NCBI GenBank assembly: GCA_020635565.1
Contig: JACJZN010000009.1
Location: forward strand, 1-64,000
Direction of reading: 5' to 3'
DNA: 64,000 nt
Source: Flavobacteriales bacterium
GTDB lineage: Bacteria; Bacteroidota; Bacteroidia; Flavobacteriales_D; Parvicellaceae
Shown here: in pieces, positions 1-7,555 of the stretch
Layout: each line of letters begins with the position of its first letter
Numbering within the stretch: the stretch's first letter is position 1
Program-made: the position numbers and the translations under genes
Notes under the pieces: generated by a model
The model's database searches: none
What the model saw: the letters and a program-made list of their open reading frames with translations, nothing else
What the model was told of the DNA's origin: nothing

Positions 1-1
1 T

Positions 2-79
2 GGAATGGAGTATACTGGAGATACATTGTTTGATGCGTACTGGTTTGGAGATGAGTATGTAGGTGAAAACCACTTATGA
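2..79 (+). CDS. C-terminal end of an unknown protein (partial)
   Basis: An open frame enters from before the window and ends at TGA 77-79, giving about 25 residues ending in FGDEYVGENHL. It is rich in Asp, Glu and aromatic residues. The stop overlaps the next possible start as ATGA (76-79), the usual sign of translational coupling, so this is probably the tail of a real upstream gene in the same operon as the next frame. No family can be assigned from so little sequence. Confidence 0.4.
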   Translation, partial: GMEYTGDTLFDAYWFGDEYVGENHL

Positions 80-334
80 ATATGAAAGAGGATTATTTCA
101 AAGAGGATCAAATTGTGGAAGCGATTTCAGAATTTGCCAAAGCACGACTATATTGATGGTTTGCTTCTACTTTTTTTAAATAAAGACATGGTGTCAGGTA
201 AATTTCATTTCATAAACATAATTGGACAAGAATTGATGAAAAGAGAAGGGAAATATTTGTCCACAAGGCAGTACGTTAAACATTTTAGAACTAAAAATTT
301 TAAGTGGTCTGAAAATGGAGTTGTTGTGTTTTAA
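76..334 (+). pseudogene. Small unknown gene, possibly frameshifted
   Basis: An ATG at 76, coupled to the upstream stop, opens a 26-codon frame that stops at 154-156. A second frame, open from 113 (TTG) to 334, then continues with KHDYIDGLLLLFLNKDMVSG and ends ENGVVVF. Both frames have protein-like composition over the region where they overlap. Joining them would give a continuous protein of about 85 residues, so one explanation is a single-base indel between about 113 and 156. The alternative is one genuine small protein from 113 using TTG. I recognise no domain. The unit sits at the edge of the accessory segment. Confidence 0.35.
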
Positions 335-444
335 GTACTTTGGACTATTGAGTTTTATTTGATCTAAGTTTTGTGCTAAAGTTTATTGGAGTTAATTCAA
401 ATAAATATTTCATCTGTTAATTTACAACGTCACATTTTGGCGTT

Positions 445-1608
445 ATGCACCAATATGTTTGCAACATGATCAAAAAACATGATGCAATGAAAATAACAGA
501 AATAGGAATAACTCAATCAACGTCAAATATCTCTAACCTGCTAGATTCCACACTGAAATCGAGGATAACGGATGTGTATTCCGAAAGATTTAAGTCTTCC
601 ATCAATGAGAATGTTTTATTTGTCCTAAAATACAATTCGATTCCAAATAGCGTCCTTGAATCATTTGTTGATTGTGAAAGGGCTTATGTTTGGTTTTTTG
701 AAAATTTTAAAGATGAACTAACTGATTTTTATTTTACTATGAGTCAGCATAGTGGCAACGAGGAGACTAAACCATTGTATATCTATTGTTTCCTATATGA
801 TGATTTGATAGTGCATTTTGATGTTTTCTCTTCGAAGGTTCGATTTTTATTTCGAATAACAGACTTTGGATTGGTTCAAAAGGTTCGTGAAAACATTTGT
901 GAGTTCAAAAAGGAGTTAGTTGAGGGAACGCCCGCTATTAATTTAATTACTGCAGATTTGAATGGTCTAGAGACTAAATTGATGACCCTCAAAAAGCCTA
1001 AACTGAACATAGAAGATAATTACAATGATAACTTTTTGGAAATTCATGAAATGATTCTAAGTCGACTGTCTCAGGACAATGATAAAGGATTGGTTCTTCT
1101 CCACGGCAAACCGGGTACTGGAAAAACATCCTACATTAGATATTTGGCTACATCAATAAAGAAAAGAATCATTTTCTTACCACCAACATTGGCAAGTGCT
1201 ATCACTAATCCTGGGCTAATTTCTATATTGATTGAAAACCCGAACTCAATATTTATTATCGAAGATGCCGAAAATATTGTAATGGGTAGAGAAGATGATA
1301 AAAGCTCGCCTGTATCAGCTCTGCTGAATATCTCTGATGGTCTATTGGCAGATTGTTTGAATATTCAAATTATTTGTTCGTTTAATACAGACATTTCAAA
1401 AATAGATAGTGCTTTGCTTAGAAAGGGGAGGTTGATTGCTAAATATGAATTCAAGGAATTAGAAGTCAGCAAAGCTCAGCAACTTTCTAATAAGTTAGGT
1501 TTTTCTTCAGTTATTTCAGAGCCAATGACATTGACTTCAATTTATAATCAGAAAGAAGCTACGTTCGATCAAGAAAAGAAAAGTAGATCGATAGGATTTT
1601 GCGCTTGA
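445..1608 (+). CDS. AAA+ ATPase, first gene of an accessory operon
   Basis: A 387-residue protein. About 200 N-terminal residues match nothing I recognise. The ATPase core follows, with Walker A GKPGTGKT (about 221-228), Walker B SIFIIEDAE (about 268-276) and DSALLRKGRL (about 321-330), which sits where AAA proteins carry their arginine-finger/sensor region. The layout is that of the classic AAA central domain (BCS1/FtsH-like), used to remodel proteins or complexes; no membrane segment is seen. ATG codons at 445, 466 and 487 are all possible starts; the longest is given. The PD-(D/E)XK gene starts 33 nt downstream, so the two are probably co-transcribed and may act together. The role is unknown; defence is an inference from the neighbours. 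Confidence 0.75.
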   Translation: MHQYVCNMIKKHDAMKITEIGITQSTSNISNLLDSTLKSRITDVYSERFKSSINENVLFVLKYNSIPNSVLESFVDCERAYVWFFENFKDELTDFYFTMSQHSGNEETKPLYIYCFLYDDLIVHFDVFSSKVRFLFRITDFGLVQKVRENICEFKKELVEGTPAINLITADLNGLETKLMTLKKPKLNIEDNYNDNFLEIHEMILSRLSQDNDKGLVLLHGKPGTGKTSYIRYLATSIKKRIIFLPPTLASAITNPGLISILIENPNSIFIIEDAENIVMGREDDKSSPVSALLNISDGLLADCLNIQIICSFNTDISKIDSALLRKGRLIAKYEFKELEVSKAQQLSNKLGFSSVISEPMTLTSIYNQKEATFDQEKKSRSIGFCA

Positions 1609-1641
1609 ATTTGTAATTTACAACACTATAAATAAGAGTAG

Positions 1642-2910
1642 ATGAACACAAATGAATTAGTAAGTTTAGACGATTTGTTAAACGAAGTATCAGCTATTGT
1701 TAGTAAGTACGATAAACAGATAGAAGAATCTGGGGAACGGTTTAATATCTTCAATATTCTGGGAGTTTCTAGCAATGAAGTGAAGCTTCATTCTCGTTTG
1801 CTTGCTGAATTACTGAGCCCAAAGGGGAGTCATGGAATGGGGGATAAGTTTCTTAAATTCTTTTTAGAAGCATTGCCAAAAAATGAGGGAGCAGAGTTTA
1901 CCCAGACTCAAGGAGCAATTGTGGAAATAGAAAAATGGTTAGGGACAATAGACAATGAAATTGATAAAGGTGGATATATTGATCTTCTCATAAGATTTCC
2001 TGACAAAAATGAAATTATCATAGAGAACAAGATATATGCAGGTGATCAAGAAGGTCAATTAAGACGTTATTATAATTATAATCCTAAGGCTAAGTTGATC
2101 TATTTGACTTTGGATGGTAAGGAGGCTAGTGATTTTTCAACCAAGAATACACATTATCCATATGAGGGAGAGAATGTTCCCTATTTGTCATTGTCATATA
2201 TGTCAGATGTTAAGAGTTGGTTGGAAAAATGTATAATGATAACAAATGATCGCCCGATAGTTCGAGAAACAATTAAACAATACATCTATGTAATAAATCA
2301 TTTATCAGGACAAGCAACAAATATCGAAATGGAAAAAGAAATAATAAAAGAAATAGTCACGAGCGGTGATAAAGTCAAAACAGCCTTGGCAATTTCAGAA
2401 TCAATTCATGAAGTCAAGAAGGAGCTTTTGAAAAAGTTAGCGGGACACATAAAAGCTAAGGTTGAATTTCTAGTGAATAATGTAGATATTATTATCACTG
2501 ATGACTTCGGTACAAAATGGAAGGGTATATTTTTTCGGTTAAAAGAGAATAATAATGCAGTTTCTAAGGAGTTTGTTTATTTCGCCTTTCTTGTTGACTT
2601 TAAGTACTGTTATTTAGAAATCGGTCATGACCATAATAAATGGGTAGAAGGTAAGAAAATTGCTAGTAAGACTAATATTGATTTCTATAAAGAACAATTG
2701 AAAGATGTTGGAGTTCATTGGGGTAAAATTGAAGACACAAAAAATGCTTGGTTGGGTGATTGGGTCTGTCGTTACGAAAGGAAAATGGATAAATGGATGT
2801 ATGAACCAGATTTTTGGTCTCAACTAGCGGATGATAATTTCACAGATAAGGTGGACGAAATAGCCAAGGATATTGTTAGACTGCTAGAGACTATTCAGTT
2901 GAAAGGCTGA
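1642..2910 (+). CDS. PD-(D/E)XK nuclease family protein
   Basis: A 422-residue protein. The N-terminal half reads as the PD-(D/E)XK nuclease family described for Bacteroidota (PDDEXK_4-like). An early segment KLHSRLLAELLSPKGSHGMG is followed by YIDLLIRF, supplying the catalytic Asp near 113. IIIENKI gives the E-x-K pair near 128-130, then GDQEGQLRRYYNY follows, as in the family. The C-terminal half (about 230-422) has no recognised domain but contains many Trp and Lys residues and could bind nucleic acid or a partner. A DNA-cleaving role is inferred from the fold. It lies 33 nt after the AAA+ gene and 16 nt before the WYL gene, so it is the middle of an operon. Confidence 0.75.
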   Translation: MNTNELVSLDDLLNEVSAIVSKYDKQIEESGERFNIFNILGVSSNEVKLHSRLLAELLSPKGSHGMGDKFLKFFLEALPKNEGAEFTQTQGAIVEIEKWLGTIDNEIDKGGYIDLLIRFPDKNEIIIENKIYAGDQEGQLRRYYNYNPKAKLIYLTLDGKEASDFSTKNTHYPYEGENVPYLSLSYMSDVKSWLEKCIMITNDRPIVRETIKQYIYVINHLSGQATNIEMEKEIIKEIVTSGDKVKTALAISESIHEVKKELLKKLAGHIKAKVEFLVNNVDIIITDDFGTKWKGIFFRLKENNNAVSKEFVYFAFLVDFKYCYLEIGHDHNKWVEGKKIASKTNIDFYKEQLKDVGVHWGKIEDTKNAWLGDWVCRYERKMDKWMYEPDFWSQLADDNFTDKVDEIAKDIVRLLETIQLKG

Positions 2911-2926
2911 CCAAATAATTGTAGCA

Positions 2927-3853
2927 ATGTCAAAAAGAGGTTACATATCAAGGTATCTATTAATTCTAAAGAGGTTGAAACAAAAGCCGTATTCGACTTT
3001 TGAAGAAATTAATGGATACATAGAAGATCAGTTCGAGTATTTACAGATGAGCGATGACACTTTGAATTCTTCATTTTCAAAGCGAACTTTTCAGAGGGAT
3101 TTGCGCGAGATTCGAAATGTATTTGGAATTAATGTTGAGTACTCAAGATCTAATACGGGTTATTACATCGAACAAAGCGAGACAGAAAATTTGAACTTTC
3201 AAAGGATGTTGGAGGCGTTTGATATGTTTAACTCATTGAATGTAGCCAATGACTTAAATCTATTTGTCCAGATGGAAAATAGGAAACCTCAGGGGACTGA
3301 GAATCTTTACGGCTTGATACATGCGATAAAAAATAAGTTCATCGTTCAATTCAATTATCAGAAATTTTGGGAGGATAAAATATCTAAAAGACGTTTAGAT
3401 CCTTATCTGGTGAAGGAATTCAAGAATAGATGGTTTTTGGTCGGTAGAGATGAAGGAGATGGAAAGATCAAAAATTTTGGGCTCGATAGACTCACAAGTC
3501 TAGAAATTACCAATGTTCATTTCAAATCGATTAATGAATTTGATGTTGATCGTTATTTCAAGTATAGTTTTGGTGTTATTAGTTCTGAGAATCTCGAACC
3601 TCAAGATATAATCCTGTCATTTAATTCCTTTCAGGGTAAGTATATAAAAACACTACCAATACACCATTCACAAAAAATTTTGATGGACAATGAAAAAGAG
3701 CTGAGAATTAGTTTAAAATTATGCGTTACCCATGATTTTGTAATGGAGCTACTATCTTATGGGTCGAATGTAAAAGTTCTTGAGCCGACTACATTGATCT
3801 CAGAATTGAGCCGGTCCTATAGTGAATCACTTAGCTTATACAAGCATTATTAA
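2927..3853 (+). CDS. WYL-domain transcriptional regulator
   Basis: A 308-residue regulator. Residues about 1-75 form a winged-helix DNA-binding region (SKRTFQRDLREIRNVFGINV, then a GYYIEQS wing). Residues about 120-215 are a WYL domain (FIVQFNYQKF, RRLDPYLVKEFKNRWFLVGR, FGLDRLTSLEI). The rest is a WCX-type C-terminal extension. WYL proteins typically sense a ligand, often nucleic acid fragments or nucleotides, and control stress, DNA-repair and phage-defence genes. Its place inside the AAA+/nuclease operon suggests it regulates that operon, which is an inference. It resembles the regulator at 27379-28389 in layout but is clearly diverged. Its C-terminus overlaps a longer possible frame of the next gene. 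Confidence 0.85.
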   Translation: MSKRGYISRYLLILKRLKQKPYSTFEEINGYIEDQFEYLQMSDDTLNSSFSKRTFQRDLREIRNVFGINVEYSRSNTGYYIEQSETENLNFQRMLEAFDMFNSLNVANDLNLFVQMENRKPQGTENLYGLIHAIKNKFIVQFNYQKFWEDKISKRRLDPYLVKEFKNRWFLVGRDEGDGKIKNFGLDRLTSLEITNVHFKSINEFDVDRYFKYSFGVISSENLEPQDIILSFNSFQGKYIKTLPIHHSQKILMDNEKELRISLKLCVTHDFVMELLSYGSNVKVLEPTTLISELSRSYSESLSLYKHY

Positions 3854-3863
3854 GAAATATTTT

Positions 3864-4577
3864 ATGGGATTATTGACTGGTTTAAATGAAATTGATGAGA
3901 AGATCAGTTTCAAAAGTTCTGAATTGATATGTATACTAAGCCAGCGAGAAGATTGGGGGAGATCTTTCGCTTTGTCCATAATTTTGAATAACAAAGATCT
4001 AAAAGGGTGTTATATATCATTGTCAAAGCATTGTGAGTTTATTGAGAATTTATTAGCTGTTCTTCAGCCTGAGAGTAAGGATAAAGAAAGTATAGAGGAT
4101 TGCATCCGTTTTGTTGAGTTGCCTTCTGAGATTCAGTTGTTGGAAAAGTTGTCAGAATTATCCAATGAGTTTGATTATTTCATTATTGATAGCGTTAGTT
4201 ATATTAAACCTTATAACCATAAGGTATTTGAGAAATCTTCTAAAACACAACGGATTTTGAGAGTCTTAAAAATTGTAACCCAGCTTATGGAGAAGAATAT
4301 AATATTGTTGGGTGATTTTGATATTCGAGATGGAGAGATTGCTCAGAAAGGCCTGTCCTATGTAGTTAATCGTGAAAAATATATAGATTACATATTTACT
4401 TTAAAAAGGTCTGGAGTAGAATATGAGCTAGATTTTGAAGGAGGTATGTATGCAGCACCTGATAAGATGATGGGAGATGAACATGTTGTCCTTGAGTCAA
4501 TAAATCGAAAGTCAATTTGTTCTGATGTCAGACTTGATTTGAAGTTTGATTCAGGTGCGCGAAGATTCAATTTATAG
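3864..4577 (+). CDS. DnaB-like RecA-fold protein with degenerate Walker A
   Basis: A 237-residue protein that aligns by eye with the C-terminal RecA-like domain of replicative helicase DnaB. It opens with LLTGLNEIDEKISFKSSELI, where DnaB has TGxxxLD...GxxxGxLI. The Walker A position reads SQREDWGRSFALS where DnaB has ARPSMGKTAFALN, so the P-loop Lys is Arg and the Thr is Ser. A Walker B-like strand FDYFIIDSVSY (about 108-118) remains. It is therefore probably not an active ATPase helicase; a structural or loader-mimic role is possible. I chose ATG 3864 rather than GTG 3822 because homology begins there and it avoids overlap with the WYL gene. It is the last gene of the operon, 10 nt after the WYL stop. 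Confidence 0.6.
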   Translation: MGLLTGLNEIDEKISFKSSELICILSQREDWGRSFALSIILNNKDLKGCYISLSKHCEFIENLLAVLQPESKDKESIEDCIRFVELPSEIQLLEKLSELSNEFDYFIIDSVSYIKPYNHKVFEKSSKTQRILRVLKIVTQLMEKNIILLGDFDIRDGEIAQKGLSYVVNREKYIDYIFTLKRSGVEYELDFEGGMYAAPDKMMGDEHVVLESINRKSICSDVRLDLKFDSGARRFNL

Positions 4578-4603
4578 TCGTTTATTCTTTATTTGAAAAT
4601 AAA

Positions 4604-4627
4604 CTGACCCCCATTCTGACCCCCATT
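4604..4627 (+). repeat. Perfect tandem duplication of a 12-bp unit
   Basis: The 12-mer CTGACCCCCATT occurs twice head to tail (4604-4615 and 4616-4627), just after the last gene of the accessory operon and about 170 bp from the tRNA-Leu gene. It is unusually C-rich for this A+T-rich window. It could be a chance duplication or part of an island boundary; no second copy was noticed near the start of the window. Confidence 0.7.
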
Positions 4628-4682
4628 GAAAAAATAGAATAAGAAAAAATTTCCTTTTTCATCAGTATTTTTGTTATTAAAC

Positions 4683-4714
4683 AAAAAATCCCAACCTCGT
4701 GAGAAGTCAGGATT
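4683..4714 (-). terminator. Possible intrinsic terminator
   Basis: Read on the minus strand, AATCCTGAC pairs with GTTGGGATT (9 bp including two G-U pairs) around a 10-nt loop, followed by six T. It would back up the terminator at 4762-4796 for the tRNA transcript, and may also mark the edge of the island. Confidence 0.5.
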
Positions 4715-4761
4715 AGTTTGTGATAGAGAGGTGGAAGCCTTCTCTAAAACATTTTGTAACT

Positions 4762-4796
4762 AAAAAAAGCTCCAGTGGATTTCTGAAGCTTTTTTT
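4762..4796 (-). terminator. Intrinsic terminator after tRNA-Leu
   Basis: On the minus strand GCTTCAG pairs with CTGGAGC (one G-U pair) with a 7-nt loop, flanked by seven A before and seven T after the stem. It lies directly after the 3' end of tRNA-Leu. The A/T flanks make it able to work in both directions, so it may also stop the accessory operon arriving from the left. Confidence 0.85.
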
Positions 4797-4797
4797 G

Positions 4798-4881
4798 TAC
4801 TCGAGGCGGGACTTGAACCCGCACGTCCTAATGGACACAAGATTTTAAGTCTTGCGTGTCTACCAATTCCACCACTCGAGT
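4798..4881 (-). tRNA. tRNA-Leu (anticodon TAA)
   Basis: A complete class II cloverleaf of 84 nt on the minus strand. The acceptor ACTCGAG/CTCGAGT is 7 bp, with discriminator A. The Leu-type D arm is GTGGAATTGGTAGACAC. The anticodon stem-loop is CAAGA CTTAAAA TCTTG with TAA at positions 34-36, reading UUA. There is a long variable arm, and the T arm is GCGGG TTCAAGT CCCGC. CCA is not encoded. It lies between tRNA-Gly and a strong terminator. Confidence 0.96.
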
Positions 4882-4973
4882 AGCTCCCAGATATGCATCT
4901 GAGAAATTTTCACTTTCCTCACCCAAAGGGCAAGATTCGTGGTTTGGCACTTTAAATATGTTAAATGTCTTAG

Positions 4974-5046
4974 AGCGAAAGACGGGGTTCGAACCCGCGA
5001 CCTCGACCTTGGCAAGGTCGCGCTCTACCAGCTGAGCTACTTTCGC
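4974..5046 (-). tRNA. tRNA-Gly (anticodon GCC)
   Basis: A 73-nt cloverleaf on the minus strand. The acceptor GCGAAAG/CTTTCGC is 7 bp, with discriminator T. The D arm is of the AGCTCAGCTGGTAGAGC type. The anticodon stem-loop CGACC TTGCCAA GGTCG gives anticodon GCC (GGC codons), and the T loop is TTCGAAC. CCA is not encoded. It is transcribed ahead of tRNA-Leu from one promoter at 5095-5124. Confidence 0.96.
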
Positions 5047-5094
5047 GTGACAATCTATTAAATCAATACTTGATGCCTCTCGTTTGAGGGACGG

Positions 5095-5124
5095 CAAAAA
5101 TAAGTAAATTTTGAGAAATACAAA
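5095..5124 (-). promoter_or_regulatory. Promoter of the tRNA-Gly/tRNA-Leu unit
   Basis: On the minus strand TTTG (5121-5124), an 18-nt spacer and TATTTTTG (5095-5102) match the Bacteroidota housekeeping promoter (TTTG, 17-20 nt, TAnnTTTG). It sits about 50 bp upstream of tRNA-Gly and downstream of the kinase-like gene. Confidence 0.75.
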
Positions 5125-5137
5125 ACATTACCTAAAA

Positions 5138-5695
5138 TTAATTGGAGGCAAGGTTGTGATGTTGGCATTCGGAGAGAATAAAGGATACGCGTTCTTCGAC
5201 ATTTCCAAAAGGCACGTGAACTAATTCAAACCCTAGACTGATGTAGGTTTCTTCAAGAGATTTTCCAATTTTTTCGGCTTCTTCAAGGCTTTCTTTTCTT
5301 TCTTCATCCTGCGTGTATATATCATGCCATATAGGTAAGAAGAATACTTTCTTAGCATATCCTGCAGCAAGAGCCTCCTCCAGATAATTCTCTGGAACCT
5401 TTCTATTTGCAAACTTCATATATCCAATTAGGTCAACCATACTCCTGTCAAGAAATTGTATAATCGATGGGTCGAAATTCACAATATTAGTTTTCATTCT
5501 GTCTAAAACCAGGTCACTGAACTTATGCATGTCATTCCATGGGAAAATGTTAGTTCCTGAATCTAGATTCTCTCGAATAATCTCTCTGGCAATTTCATGA
5601 TGGCAAATAAATCCCTTGTTTCTAAGCAAATTCAGAATTGAAGTTTTGCCTGTGCTAGGAGCACCAGTGATGATATAGTATGGGTTCCTTGTCAT
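5138..5695 (-). CDS. AAA_28-type P-loop ATPase/kinase-like protein
   Basis: A 185-residue P-loop protein. YYIITGAPSTGKTS at residues 6-19 is the Walker A motif. It is followed by GFICHHEIAREIIRE and, near 80-95, IIQFLDRSMVDLIGYMKF, the pattern of the AAA_28 family (NadR-kinase-like small ATPases often labelled ATP-binding protein). The biochemical substrate is unknown. ATG 5693-5695 is a good start. On the minus strand TACATTTG at 5703-5710, only a few bases upstream, fits a -7 element and implies a very short leader. The 273-bp gap to the phasin-like gene holds no other gene I can see. Confidence 0.8.
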   Translation of the reverse strand: MTRNPYYIITGAPSTGKTSILNLLRNKGFICHHEIAREIIRENLDSGTNIFPWNDMHKFSDLVLDRMKTNIVNFDPSIIQFLDRSMVDLIGYMKFANRKVPENYLEEALAAGYAKKVFFLPIWHDIYTQDEERKESLEEAEKIGKSLEETYISLGFELVHVPFGNVEERVSFILSECQHHNLASN

Positions 5696-5968
5696 GGAGG
5701 CGCAAATGTAGATAAAAAAATTATGACATATGTGTTCTATGTCGGATGTAATAGTTCATGAAATGTCAGTTTAATTTCTTTCAGATGTACCATTATGGTT
5801 ATTATAGTACACCCTGTTTTGCTGTGGTTAAATGACTTTTATCCTTTTATACAAAGGGTTTTGTGTGTGTTTTCTGTTTTTTTAAAATTAGAGAGAGTGT
5901 AAGTTGGTACACCTTTTGACAAGGTCAGGTCGTATTACAAAATAGACATTTTAAAAAACTAAAAATAG

Positions 5969-6409
5969 ATGGAAGCTTTAAAAAACATTGTTTACGCAGG
6001 AGTTGGTTTAGCAACCACAACATCAGAGAAGATTAGAGAAACTATCAACGAACTAGTAGAGAAAGGAAAAATATCCGATACTGAGGGAAAAAAGATAATT
6101 GACGATATTTTCAAAACTACGGAGTCTACTATGGAGGAGTTTGAGACGAAAGTGAAGTCTATGACTGATAAGATCAATGCTACTTTTGATTTTAAAGGAA
6201 AGAAGGAGGATAAACAGGTGGTTTCATTGGAGAAGAAGATTGCTGAATTAGAAAAAGAACTAGCAGAGGCTAAGAAAGCAGCTGATGTGAAGACTGTAGT
6301 TTCTAAAAGTGCAGCTCCAAAAAAAACAGTAACCCCAAAGAAAACTACCACTACTAAAGCAGTTGCTGCTAAAAAGACAACAGCAACAAAAGCAAAGACA
6401 ACAAAATAA
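5969..6409 (+). CDS. Phasin-like protein with histone H1-like basic tail
   Basis: A 146-residue protein. Residues 1-75 are a phasin-family-like helical region (YAGVGLATTTSEKIRETINE, then GKKIIDDIFKTTESTMEEFE), and 75-95 is charged coiled coil. The last ~45 residues are almost only Lys, Thr, Ala and Pro (AAPKKTVTPKKTTTTKA), like histone H1 or the PHB-granule/nucleoid linker PhaM. Phasins coat polyester granules, but no PHA synthase is seen here. A general envelope or stress-related coiled-coil role is equally possible. It is followed 26 bp later by a paralogue, so the two form an operon. The start is ATG 5969 after an A-rich leader. Confidence 0.6.
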   Translation: MEALKNIVYAGVGLATTTSEKIRETINELVEKGKISDTEGKKIIDDIFKTTESTMEEFETKVKSMTDKINATFDFKGKKEDKQVVSLEKKIAELEKELAEAKKAADVKTVVSKSAAPKKTVTPKKTTTTKAVAAKKTTATKAKTTK

Positions 6410-6435
6410 TTAACCACTTATAAATTAAAACAGAT

Positions 6436-6861
6436 ATGAACATTATCGAAACATTAGCTTACGCAGGACTAGGATTGGCTGCAGAAGCAAACGACAAAGC
6501 AAAGGCTAAATTTGACGAACTAGTTGAAGCTGGAAAGAAATACGATACCGAAGGGAAGAATTATGTAGGAGATTTCTTCAAAACAGTTGATTCTACAAGA
6601 GAAGATTTTAAGTCTGAGTTTGAGAAGAACAAAGCAAAATTGGAAGAGTCTTTTCCTTTCTTGAAAGAATTGGAGGAAAAATTCGAAAAAACAAGAGAAG
6701 ATCTTTCTGCTAAATTCAAGTCGACAAAGGAAGATTTGACTAAGAAAGCAGAGGAAGCAAAAGAGAAATTTACAGCAAAAGCAAAAGAAGCTGCTGAAGA
6801 AGTTAAAGAGAAGGTGAATAACATCACCAAAGATGCTAAAGTTGTCGAAGAGACAAAATAA
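6436..6861 (+). CDS. Phasin-like coiled-coil protein (paralogue)
   Basis: A 141-residue protein whose first ~60 residues match the preceding gene product (LAYAGLGLAAEANDKAKAKF, then YDTEGKNYVGDFFKTVDSTR). The rest is a long Lys/Glu/Ala helix with an LEA/apolipoprotein-like repeat pattern (TREDLSAKFKSTKEDLTKKA). It lacks the Thr/Pro basic tail of its neighbour. The two look like an old tandem duplication whose C-termini diverged. It is predicted soluble, with no signal peptide. It is followed by a strong terminator at 6880-6919. Confidence 0.6.
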   Translation: MNIIETLAYAGLGLAAEANDKAKAKFDELVEAGKKYDTEGKNYVGDFFKTVDSTREDFKSEFEKNKAKLEESFPFLKELEEKFEKTREDLSAKFKSTKEDLTKKAEEAKEKFTAKAKEAAEEVKEKVNNITKDAKVVEETK

Positions 6862-6879
6862 GCGTGTGTAGTAGTTTTG

Positions 6880-6919
6880 AATCCTGATCATCGCAAGATG
6901 GTCAGGATTTTTTGTTTTT
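6880..6919 (+). terminator. Intrinsic terminator of the phasin-like operon
   Basis: AATCCTGATCATC pairs with GATGGTCAGGATT (13 bp, one G-U) around a GCAA tetraloop, followed by TTTTTTGTTTTT. Confidence 0.9.
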
Positions 6920-6981
6920 ATAAAAGATAGTTTTGCATGATCTGGTGGAGCTATCCTATATTTGTCCAAAATTTTAAAAGG

Positions 6982-7551
6982 ATGGTTGCAAAACTGGCAT
7001 TATTGGCATCTGGTACAGGTACAAACGTTAAAAATATTATTGCTCATTTTGAAGGTAATGAGGATATTTCTGTCGATTGTGTGATCTCAAACAAGATGAA
7101 TGCTGGAGCATTGGATTTTGGTTTAGAAAAAGATATTGATTGTTTTGTGTTTACCAAGGGAGAATTCATGGATGGTTCGGTTCAGGAGCTTTTGGAAGAA
7201 AGGGGTATAACTCATATTGTTTTAGCAGGCTTCTTGCTTAAAATTCCGGAGGATCTAGTTTCTAAATTTCAAGATAGAATCATAAATATTCATCCTGCTT
7301 TATTGCCTAATTATGGTGGTAAAGGGATGTATGGTATGAATGTTCATAATGCCGTGTACAGTAATAAGGATAAGGTTTCTGGAATTACTATTCATTTGGT
7401 CAATGAGGAATATGACAAAGGGAGAACACTTGCTCAATTTGAGGTAAATGTAGAAGGTGAGAATCCAGAGGGAATCTCTGCAAAAGTACGACAACTTGAA
7501 CAGTTGTATTTTCCTGGAGTTATAGAAGATTATATACGTTCAAATAATTAG
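6982..7551 (+). CDS. purN: Phosphoribosylglycinamide formyltransferase (GART)
   Basis: Transfers a formyl group from 10-formyl-THF to GAR, the third step of purine synthesis. The 189-residue form from ATG 6982 starts MVAKLALLASGTGTNVKNII, matching the N-terminal nucleotide-binding loop of PurN. Further on are VLAGFLLKIP, INIHPALLP (catalytic His), YGMNVHNAV and NEEYDKG (catalytic Asp). The frame is open back to ATG 6937, but TAGTTTTG at 6928-6935 looks like a -7 promoter element, so a start at 6937 would lie at or before the transcript start. MarC follows 4 bp later. Confidence 0.9.
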   Translation: MVAKLALLASGTGTNVKNIIAHFEGNEDISVDCVISNKMNAGALDFGLEKDIDCFVFTKGEFMDGSVQELLEERGITHIVLAGFLLKIPEDLVSKFQDRIINIHPALLPNYGGKGMYGMNVHNAVYSNKDKVSGITIHLVNEEYDKGRTLAQFEVNVEGENPEGISAKVRQLEQLYFPGVIEDYIRSNN

Positions 7552-7555
7552 TTAG

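Noticed and set aside
4828..5097. Minus-strand 89-aa frame
   Set aside because: It reads straight through tRNA-Gly and tRNA-Leu, producing a familiar translated-tRNA artefact.
6520..6969. Minus-strand 149-aa frame opposite the phasin-like genes
   Set aside because: Phe/Leu/Cys-rich antisense of a Lys/Glu-rich coiled coil; it also crosses the terminator.
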